A stretch of DNA of 5,957 nucleotides from Ignavibacteria bacterium UBA5771 (GTDB taxonomy: Bacteria > Bacteroidota > Ignavibacteria > Kapaibacteriales > UBA2268), in NCBI GenBank assembly GCA_002418685.1, contig DIEP01000091.1, forward strand, positions 1 to 5,957. Direction: 5' to 3'. Position 1 is the first letter of the stretch, and each line of letters opens with the position of its first letter. Made by a program: the position numbers and the translations under genes. The notes under the pieces were generated by a model, which saw only the letters and a program-made list of their open reading frames with translations, was not told the DNA's origin and did no database searches. Below, one piece after another: positions 1 to 5,060 of the stretch.

Positions 1-375
1 TTATATACTGTCCAATTTGTTCCGTCAAATTTTGCCAAACCATCAGCTCCAATCCACTTTGTGCCGCTTCCGTCTATGGCTATTGAGCTGATAGTGTTAT
101 CGGGCAAACCTGAATTTGAAGTATTATATACTGTCCAATTTGTTCCGTCAAACTTTGCCAAACCAGACAAAGTCCCAATCCACTTTGTGCCGCCTCCGTC
201 TATGGCTATTGAATAGACTCTGTTATTGGGTAAACCTGAATTTGTAGTGTTATATATTGTCCAATTTGTTCCATCGAGTTTTGCTAAACCACTACTAGTC
301 CCAATCCATTTATTGCCACTTCCGTCTATGGCTATTGAAGCAACATAGTTATCGGGCAAACCTAAATTTGAGCTG
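1..375 (-). repeat. Tandem in-frame 123/126-nt repeats encoding propeller blades
   Basis: Three consecutive units begin at 1, 124 and 250 on the plus strand with the same start TTATATA, and a degenerate relative begins at 376. The spacings are 123, 126 and 126 nt, multiples of three, so each unit adds 41 or 42 residues without a frameshift. Long blocks such as CTATGGCTATTGA and GTCCAATTTGTTCC are identical in all three. Differences cluster in two short segments: the residues after Gly-Leu-Pro-x-Asn, and those after Trp-Ile-Gly. Unit 1-123 is one codon shorter in the second segment (Gly-Ala-Asp-Gly against Gly-Thr-Leu-Ser-Gly). Such DNA-level similarity suggests recent duplication or gene conversion between blades. 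Confidence 0.9.
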
Positions 376-569
376 TTATAAAATGTTGGATCTCCTGTGG
401 TTTTGTCAATACTCACTAAACCACCGCCTGTCCCAACCCACATAGTATTGCCTTCTTCAACAATTGCAGTAATATGATCGCCATTTGTAAAATTCAACCA
501 CTGCGGATTTTCTGCATAGCAAAGCATTGAACTTGCTAATACGATAAAAAGAATAGTAAACTTTTTCAT
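1..569 (-). CDS. Secreted two-component-regulator-propeller (Reg_prop) repeat protein, N-terminal part
   Basis: The reading frame is open from ATG at 569-567 to the left edge, so about 189 N-terminal residues are visible and the C-terminus is missing. Residues 1-19 form a Sec signal peptide: Lys-Lys start, hydrophobic core, and cleavage probably after Cys-Tyr-Ala before Glu20. No proper lipobox is present, so a soluble exported protein is likely. The mature part consists of repeats of about 42 residues with the core Ser-Ile-Ala-Ile-Asp-Gly-x-Gly-x-Lys-Trp-Ile-Gly-Thr, then Gly-Leu-Ala-Lys-x-Asp-Gly-Thr-Asn-Trp-Thr and a Gly-Leu-Pro-x-Asn turn. This matches the Reg_prop (PF07494) blade pattern. 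The first repeat is degenerate and the later ones are nearly identical. Members of this family are periplasmic sensor parts of hybrid kinases or secreted surface proteins. The missing C-terminus (possible kinase, T9SS sorting domain or neither) decides which. The export and propeller calls are secure; the role is unknown. Confidence 0.85.
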   Translation of the reverse strand, partial: MKKFTILFIVLASSMLCYAENPQWLNFTNGDHITAIVEEGNTMWVGTGGGLVSIDKTTGDPTFYNSSNLGLPDNYVASIAIDGSGNKWIGTSSGLAKLDGTNWTIYNTTNSGLPNNRVYSIAIDGGGTKWIGTLSGLAKFDGTNWTVYNTSNSGLPDNTISSIAIDGSGTKWIGADGLAKFDGTNWTVY

Positions 570-846
570 AAATCCTCTATTATTAGTTTTTAATATTATT
601 TATTTCAATAAAAAATAAAATTTGCAAAGCAATATTTTTAAAGTAACTAAAATACAACAAATTATTGAATTGGCAAATAAATATTTTTGTTTTCTCTCAA
701 TTAAAAAAAGAATTAGCAGGATTCAAATGTTTATAAAATGCAAATATTAAAAAATGGGATTGTGTCTCATTAGCCCAAATTGGGTGATATTTCTCATTTA
801 CCAAGTCATTGCGAGGATGCAAGATTGAATAAATTTCAACGTTTTT
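570..846. other. Intergenic region between the hydrolase and propeller genes
   Basis: These 277 AT-rich bases separate the hydrolase stop from the propeller start, long enough for the propeller gene to have its own promoter. I could not choose one: TTGAAA with an 18-nt spacer before AATAAT, near 580-610, is possible but would leave almost no leader. Just after the hydrolase stop there is a weak 5-bp hairpin (TTGAA 825-829 with TTCAA 835-839) with no following T-run, so it is not a convincing terminator. GTCATTGCGAGGA at 805-817 resembles the start of a common dispersed palindromic repeat. Two very short open frames (16 and 24 codons) have no supporting signals. Confidence 0.5.
573..578 (-). 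promoter_or_regulatory. Ribosome binding site of the propeller gene (AGAGGA)
   Basis: Read on the minus strand, AGAGGA lies 3 nt before the ATG at 569-567. The spacing is short but the hexamer is the same one found before murD. It supports this ATG, which is also the only start that gives a complete signal peptide. Confidence 0.5.
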
Positions 847-1578
847 CTAATATCTAACAAGCAGTATTTTTTCAAGCATTACCTTATTAATATCCTCATT
901 GGGGCAATCAGAGCAATCGATGATCTTAATTTCAAATGGGATATTCTTATAGGTTAATATTTCCGCTAATCTATTTGCTTGATTGACCATATCCCAATTG
1001 CCTTCTTGTGCACCAAGAGTGATGTGCTTTTGCGATTGCAGGAATGAAAGCCAATAATCATCAGTTAAATTCGGTAAATAATGCAGTGGCGAATTAAAAT
1101 AGCAATTCTCGTCATAATATGTTCCCGAAAGCCATTGAATATCATAAAAACCATTTACTCCAACAGTTCCCGAAAACATATCGGGTCTTCTTAAATAAGA
1201 ATTTACCGAATGAAAAGCGCCTATCCCTTCCCCTACTGTAATAATCGGAACTGCTGAGCCGTTATCGCTATATATGAATTTCACAAGTTCATTTGTTAAA
1301 TATGAATTAAATAAATAATGCTGGTCGCTTCGCTCTTTTGGAGACTTGCTTTGATCCAACCAACTGCTTAGATTATTTGTTTCAGTCGAAAATATTTTTA
1401 TTCTTCCTTTATTTATCAATGGTTCCAGCGATTCTATTAATTTAATTTTTTCATATTCATAAGGGTCATCTTCAGTTATTGGAAAGAAAAGAAAATTAAC
1501 CCCTGAATGCCCGTAAACTACAACCCTCATCTTCCTTTCCAATATTTCGCTCTTGATAGTATATTCTTCTTTTCTCAT
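847..1578 (-). CDS. COG4947-like alpha/beta-hydrolase (esterase superfamily), probably catalytically inactive
   Basis: This 243-residue protein has no signal peptide and is presumably cytoplasmic. It resembles the small COG4947 esterase-like family along its length: an early Val-Tyr-Gly-His-Ser-Gly strand (residues 21-26), Phe-Phe-Pro with Tyr-Glu-Tyr-Glu (31-43), Glu-Arg-Ser-Asp-Gln-His-Tyr (82-88), and the family hallmark Tyr-Asp-Glu-Asn-Cys-Tyr-Phe followed by Tyr-Leu-Pro-Asn-Leu-Thr-Asp (155-173). The nucleophile elbow, normally Gly-x-Ser-x-Gly-Gly-Tyr-His, reads Gly-Glu-Gly-Ile-Gly-Ala-Phe-His at 116-123, so Gly118 replaces the serine. The C-terminal His-Asp-Trp-x-Trp-Trp that carries the catalytic histidine is replaced by a Cys/Asp/Asn-rich stretch (221-229), and no histidine follows His185. 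The frame is intact and AAGGAG lies 5 nt before the ATG, so this is an expressed protein rather than a decaying gene. A binding or regulatory role is inferred. Family assignment is from remembered motifs. Confidence 0.75.
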   Translation of the reverse strand: MRKEEYTIKSEILERKMRVVVYGHSGVNFLFFPITEDDPYEYEKIKLIESLEPLINKGRIKIFSTETNNLSSWLDQSKSPKERSDQHYLFNSYLTNELVKFIYSDNGSAVPIITVGEGIGAFHSVNSYLRRPDMFSGTVGVNGFYDIQWLSGTYYDENCYFNSPLHYLPNLTDDYWLSFLQSQKHITLGAQEGNWDMVNQANRLAEILTYKNIPFEIKIIDCSDCPNEDINKVMLEKILLVRY

Positions 1579-1583
1579 TTTTT

Positions 1584-1589
1584 CTCCTT
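1584..1589 (-). promoter_or_regulatory. Ribosome binding site of the hydrolase gene (AAGGAG)
   Basis: AAGGAG on the minus strand ends 5 nt before ATG 1578-1576, an ideal Shine-Dalgarno and the strongest in the window. It fixes the start, and it shows that the host's ribosomes use anti-SD pairing at least for some genes. Confidence 0.8.
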
Positions 1590-1625
1590 AAAATAAATAA
1601 ATACAATTTAATAAAATAATGTGAG

Positions 1626-1654
1626 ATTATAGAGAGTTTACAAAAAAATATCAA
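1626..1654 (-). promoter_or_regulatory. Sigma70-type promoter of the hydrolase gene
   Basis: On the minus strand, TTGATA (1654-1649; 5 of 6 bases match TTGACA) is followed after exactly 17 nt by TATAAT (1631-1626; perfect). Transcription would start near 1619, giving a leader of about 40 nt that contains the AAGGAG site. The -35 box lies just beyond the stop codon of the ChaN-family gene. In AT-rich DNA single boxes occur by chance, but this pairing, spacing and position are good. It implies that the hydrolase can be expressed apart from the genes ahead of it. Confidence 0.6.
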
Positions 1655-1658
1655 ATTT

Positions 1659-2519
1659 TTAATAAGTTTTTGTCATATCAGATGGAATGCAAATAATAAA
1701 ATCTGCTGTATTTTTTTCATCATCAGGCAATTTTTTGACATTATCTGATTCAATGATGCTAATTGTGATAATTTTAATTCCGGGCTTATATAATTTCAGA
1801 TACCAATTGATTCCTTCAAAATTATCAGAATGATACGACCCATTGAAATGAAGGAAATGCCCTCCGTTCCTCATATTTAAAATTATTGAATGCGCCATTG
1901 TTGCATCTTTCAGAGCTTGTGCTTCAGCAATATATTTCACATCTTTTGAGTGCATTGCCATTGCTCCCATATTTTTATATCCTGGTAAAGTGGAGTCATA
2001 AGCAATGGGAAGAGGTGCAAGATATTTTTTAGCATCATCGCTTAATTTGGATAATTCTATCAAACCGTTTCGAGAAGTAAATGCAGCATAGCGTCGCGGA
2101 ACATTTGTCCCGATAAATCGCAGTCCTTTTGTTTTAGCAAACTCGACTATAGGTTTATAATCAGTGGAATAATTCTTCCATAATTTAGATTCCTCTTCAA
2201 AATTTTTAGCGGGATAAGTTCCCGCAAAATACTCATCCAATAAAATTTGCGAATCAGTTTCGAACATCTCGGCGCCAAGCACAAGATTAGTATCATATTT
2301 AGCAAGTTCTTTGGCAAGTTGAAGTTCCAGCCAATGCCCGAGGGAATTATTATGCAATTCACCGAATAAAATAACATCGCAGGACATTGATTTGTCAAGA
2401 ATATCATCGAAATTTGCTTTCGAACCATCCTTTTCAAATATTTTATAAGGAATTGGTTCTGCAAATAAAGTGGTCGAAATCATAATACTCAAAATGAAAA
2501 ACGAAAGTGATGCTTTCAT
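1659..2519 (-). CDS. Exported ChaN-family protein (PF04187, haem-binding/TIKI-EreA superfamily)
   Basis: This 286-residue protein starts with a Sec signal peptide (residues 1-20, cleavage likely after Leu-Phe-Ala before Glu21). There is no lipobox cysteine, although many relatives are annotated as lipoproteins. The mature part has the motifs of the ChaN family: Phe-Gly-Glu-Leu-His (52-56) followed by Gly-His (61-62), Gly-Ala-Glu-Met-Phe-Glu (82-87), Asn-Val-Pro-Arg-Arg-Tyr-Ala (139-145), Asp-Ala-Thr-Met-Ala-His (205-210), and Gly-Gly-His-x-x-His with Gly-Ser-Tyr-His-Ser-Asp (219-232). The Glu/His pairs are the conserved polar residues of the wider TIKI/EreA/TraB-like superfamily. Campylobacter ChaN binds haem and is tied to iron uptake; here no iron or haem transport gene is nearby, so the ligand and reaction are unknown. 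The gene follows ftsW after 98 nt. No Shine-Dalgarno precedes its ATG (2519-2517), but the signal peptide supports this start. It may be read from the murD-ftsW transcript or from its own promoter. Confidence 0.85.
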   Translation of the reverse strand: MKASLSFFILSIMISTTLFAEPIPYKIFEKDGSKANFDDILDKSMSCDVILFGELHNNSLGHWLELQLAKELAKYDTNLVLGAEMFETDSQILLDEYFAGTYPAKNFEEESKLWKNYSTDYKPIVEFAKTKGLRFIGTNVPRRYAAFTSRNGLIELSKLSDDAKKYLAPLPIAYDSTLPGYKNMGAMAMHSKDVKYIAEAQALKDATMAHSIILNMRNGGHFLHFNGSYHSDNFEGINWYLKLYKPGIKIITISIIESDNVKKLPDDEKNTADFIICIPSDMTKTY

Positions 2520-2617
2520 AAAATTGTAATTAAAGAAATATAAAAAATCAAAAATACAAATATTATTGATAAATTAAAATAAATTTGGGAAAGACAAGGT
2601 AAACTGAAATCTCTGTC

Positions 2618-3724
2618 CTAAACATTATCCGTTGTTTTATGAGTGGAAATATTCAATAAGATACCGATCAAAATTGCATTGAAAAATATTGAAGTGCCAC
2701 CATAGCTCATAAATGGCAGTGGAACACCTGTTGTTGGCAAAAGTCCGCTATTAACAAGTGAATTTATTGCAAAAACGAGAAAAATGGAAAACACAACTCC
2801 GCCTGCATATAGATAACCGAGCAAATCTTTTGAATGCTTTGCAATCCGCACTCCTCGCCATAAAATAAATACAAATATAGCCGTTATCAATAACAATCCA
2901 ATAAATCCATATTCCTCCCCAATGATCGAAAATAGGAAGTCCGTGTATGGTTCGCTTAATAATAAATTTTGATGGCTGCCACCCGGTCCCAAACCAATTG
3001 TGCCACCACTCCCCAATGCTATCAATGAATTAGATACCTGATAAGAGAGTCTCTCTTGTTCGGAACCTTCAAGCAATCCAAGATAGAATAATATGCGGTT
3101 TAATCGATAGGGTGCCGATATTGCATAAATGCCTGCGCCGATAAACCCAACAAATAATGTAGCCAAGATGTGCAACAAATTTGCGTTTCCAAGGAATAGA
3201 ATTATCATTCCTGTAAGGAATATCACAAGGATCATTGATAAATTGGGTTGGAAAGCGATTAGCAAGCATATTAATATTAACCAAAGCAAAAGTGGAAGAT
3301 ACCCAAGTTTGAAATCTTCAATTCCTTCTTTTTTGCGATTTATTAATGTGCCGAAATGGATAATAATTGCAAATTTAGCAAGCTCTGACGGTTGAAAACT
3401 TAAAAATCCTAAATCTATCCACCGTTTTGCACCTTTCACTTCACCACCAACAAAAAGAACAACCACCAAGGAAATTATGGCAATTATGAGAATGTATAAG
3501 GATATTTTGCTCCAAAGATGATAATCGATTTGCGAGACAAGAATCATAATTAGAATTGCAAAGAATACTTTTGCCGTGTGGAGCATCAGAAGTTTATTGG
3601 GATTGGAATTGTTAACAAACGAGAAATAACTTCCTGCACTATAAACAAATGCAATGCTGAAAAGCATCAGTGCCACAACTGGCAGAAACACAAGCCAGTC
3701 AATATGCCCGCGTTTTGTTTTCAA
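2618..3724 (-). CDS. ftsW: SEDS-family septal peptidoglycan glycosyltransferase FtsW
   Basis: FtsW polymerises lipid II into glycan strands at the division septum, together with a class B penicillin-binding protein, in the inner membrane. The 368-residue protein has about ten hydrophobic segments and the SEDS signatures: Gly-Ala-x-Arg-Trp-Ile-Asp-Leu with Phe-Gln-Pro-Ser-Glu-Leu-Ala-Lys (98-117), Ala-Leu-Gly-Ser-Gly-Gly (236-241), Gly-Leu-Gly-Pro-Gly-Gly-Ser (244-250), Tyr-Thr-Asp-Phe-Leu-Phe with Gly-Glu-Glu (260-271), and Pro-Leu-Pro-Phe-x-Ser-Tyr-Gly-Gly (335-343). Asp262 aligns with the catalytic Asp of RodA/FtsW. Residues 159-162 read Gln-Pro-Asn-Leu, where most phyla have Pro-Asp. FtsW is preferred over RodA because murD directly precedes it, as in dcw clusters. 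The start is TTG (3724-3722), one base after the murD stop. An in-frame stop lies just upstream, and the next Met is inside membrane segment 1. No Shine-Dalgarno is visible, so translation probably depends on ribosomes finishing murD. Confidence 0.93.
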   Translation of the reverse strand: MKTKRGHIDWLVFLPVVALMLFSIAFVYSAGSYFSFVNNSNPNKLLMLHTAKVFFAILIMILVSQIDYHLWSKISLYILIIAIISLVVVLFVGGEVKGAKRWIDLGFLSFQPSELAKFAIIIHFGTLINRKKEGIEDFKLGYLPLLLWLILICLLIAFQPNLSMILVIFLTGMIILFLGNANLLHILATLFVGFIGAGIYAISAPYRLNRILFYLGLLEGSEQERLSYQVSNSLIALGSGGTIGLGPGGSHQNLLLSEPYTDFLFSIIGEEYGFIGLLLITAIFVFILWRGVRIAKHSKDLLGYLYAGGVVFSIFLVFAINSLVNSGLLPTTGVPLPFMSYGGTSIFFNAILIGILLNISTHKTTDNV

Positions 3725-3728
3725 TTTA
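3722..3728 (-). promoter_or_regulatory. murD stop / ftsW TTG start junction (translational coupling)
   Basis: On the minus strand the junction reads TAA-A-TTG: the murD stop at 3728-3726, one base, then the ftsW start. The bases before it (murD's final Asn-Lys-Leu-Thr codons) contain no purine-rich ribosome binding site. A weak start codon without a Shine-Dalgarno immediately after a stop is typical of reinitiation-dependent translation, which would keep FtsW below MurD output. The coupling is inferred from this arrangement. Confidence 0.65.
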
Positions 3729-5054
3729 TGTCAATTTATTTACAATTTCTTTAAACACATCGCCTCGATGCTCGAAATTCATAAACATATCGAATGATTT
3801 GCATGCAGGCGAAAACAATACAACATCTCCCGATTCTGCAGAATTATATGCTTCCCAAATTGCTTCGGGCATAGTTTCGCAGATGATTGTCGGCTTCATT
3901 GTGCAGAAATGCTTGGAAATTGCTTCGGCTTCCTCGCCAATGCACACGATTTTTTTCACTTTTGATAATACTAAACTATCCAATTGCGAATAATCATTAT
4001 TATCGCCGCGACCGCCTGCAATCCATACGATTGGCTTATCGAAAGTATCAAGAGCGTAAATTGTTGAATTTACATTTGTTGCTTTGGAATCATTGATAAA
4101 TTGAATACCATTAATATCCCTTACAAATTCGAGCCGATGATTCACTCCCTGGAATGTCATCAAACCAGCTCTGATTAAGGTATTTGAAATCCCGATAGCA
4201 TTAGCTGCAATAATAGCCGCTAATGAATTGTAAACATTATGAACGCCAGGAATGGCAAGTTCAGATATTTCCATTAATTCCTCTTCTTTTTGCTGCTGGA
4301 TAATTATCTTTCCATTCCGAACGAAAGCCTTGCAATTGCTATCTCCAATTGAAAAATATTCAATGCGAGATTTTACATTCGGATTCCCCTTGCAAAGATA
4401 ACTATCTTCAAAGTTCAAAATTAATAAATCTTCGGGAATTTGATTAGATGCAATTTTCCATTTCGCAGCAATATAATCTTCCATAGTTTTATGGTAGTGC
4501 AAATGGTCGGGAGTAATATTAGTAATAATGGCAATTTGTGGGTGGAATTTTTGAATTCTATCGAGTTGATAGCTGCTGATTTCAAGGACTACAACCGTTT
4601 CTGGGCTAATTTCTCCAATTATTTCTGAAAAAGGCTTGCCAATATTGCCTGCTGCAATTGCAGGCACGCCCGCATTCAGTAGGATATGCTCGATTAGTGC
4701 AGTAGTAGTTGTTTTACCATTTGTGCCTGTAATTGCAATTATGGGATTATTGCAGTGCTGATAAGCAAATTCAATTTCCGAAATAATGGGAATACCCATA
4801 TTGCCTGCTTCGAGTAAAATTGGAGCTTCTCGTGGAACGCCCGGCGAAGTAATGACTAAATCGCAATATTTCAGATTTTCTAAAGAGTTCTTCTCGGTTT
4901 CATACTCTATGCCGTATTTGTCGAATTCTTTAATTGTGTCAATAAATTTATCAGCAGTCTGTATTTCGCTGACAAAAGTGGAATTCCCGAGTTTTTTTGA
5001 TAAAATCGCAGCGGCTTTTCCACTTGAAGACGCACCGATAATAAGAACATTCAT
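3726..5054 (-). CDS. murD: UDP-N-acetylmuramoyl-L-alanine:D-glutamate ligase MurD
   Basis: MurD adds D-Glu to UDP-MurNAc-L-Ala with ATP in the cytoplasm, the second step of peptide-stem synthesis. At 442 residues it has the usual length and three domains. The N-terminal Rossmann-like part begins Val-Leu-Ile-Ile-Gly-Ala-Ser-Ser-Ser-Gly and has Ser-Pro-Gly-Val-Pro (70-74). The central ATPase domain has Gly-Thr-Asn-Gly-Lys-Thr (110-115), Gly-Asn-Ile-Gly (136-139), Glu-Ile-Ser-Ser-Tyr-Gln-Leu (158-164), and Asn-Ile-Thr-Pro-Asp-His-Leu-x-x-His (179-188). Lys198 in Ala-Ala-Lys matches the carbamylated lysine. The C-terminal domain has Val-Asn-His-Arg-Leu-Glu (304-309), Asn-Asp-Ser-Lys-Ala-Thr-Asn (321-327), Ala-Gly-Gly-Arg-Gly (346-350), and Ser-Pro-Ala-x-x-Ser-Phe-Asp (415-422). 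All catalytic motifs are intact. ATG 5054-5052 gives the normal Rossmann start and lies 6 nt after the kinase stop. ftsW follows immediately. mraY, the usual neighbour upstream, is replaced by the kinase. Confidence 0.96.
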   Translation of the reverse strand: MNVLIIGASSSGKAAAILSKKLGNSTFVSEIQTADKFIDTIKEFDKYGIEYETEKNSLENLKYCDLVITSPGVPREAPILLEAGNMGIPIISEIEFAYQHCNNPIIAITGTNGKTTTTALIEHILLNAGVPAIAAGNIGKPFSEIIGEISPETVVVLEISSYQLDRIQKFHPQIAIITNITPDHLHYHKTMEDYIAAKWKIASNQIPEDLLILNFEDSYLCKGNPNVKSRIEYFSIGDSNCKAFVRNGKIIIQQQKEEELMEISELAIPGVHNVYNSLAAIIAANAIGISNTLIRAGLMTFQGVNHRLEFVRDINGIQFINDSKATNVNSTIYALDTFDKPIVWIAGGRGDNNDYSQLDSLVLSKVKKIVCIGEEAEAISKHFCTMKPTIICETMPEAIWEAYNSAESGDVVLFSPACKSFDMFMNFEHRGDVFKEIVNKLT

Positions 5055-5060
5055 TAATTT

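Noticed and set aside
774..784. CCCAAATTGGG palindrome-like sequence in the spacer as an operator
   Set aside because: It is a single short near-palindrome with no second copy near a promoter, so an operator call is unsupported.
754..828. 24-codon plus-strand frame starting ATGGGATTG
   Set aside because: It has no ribosome binding site and is very short, with no recognisable product. It overlaps the repeat-like fragment, so it is probably chance.
825..839. TTGAA/TTCAA inverted repeat after the hydrolase stop as a terminator
   Set aside because: The stem is only 5 AT-rich base pairs with no T-run on the minus strand, which is not enough to call a rho-independent terminator.
2147..2464. 105-codon minus-strand frame inside the ChaN-family gene
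   Set aside because: It is an alternative frame of the conserved ChaN coding region, with biased composition and no family motifs.
2549..2556. TATTTTTG on the minus strand, matching the Bacteroidota -7 element TAnnTTTG, ahead of the ChaN-family gene
   Set aside because: The spacing to the start is plausible, but no TTG lies at the expected -33 position and the sequence is so AT-rich that the match is easily due to chance.
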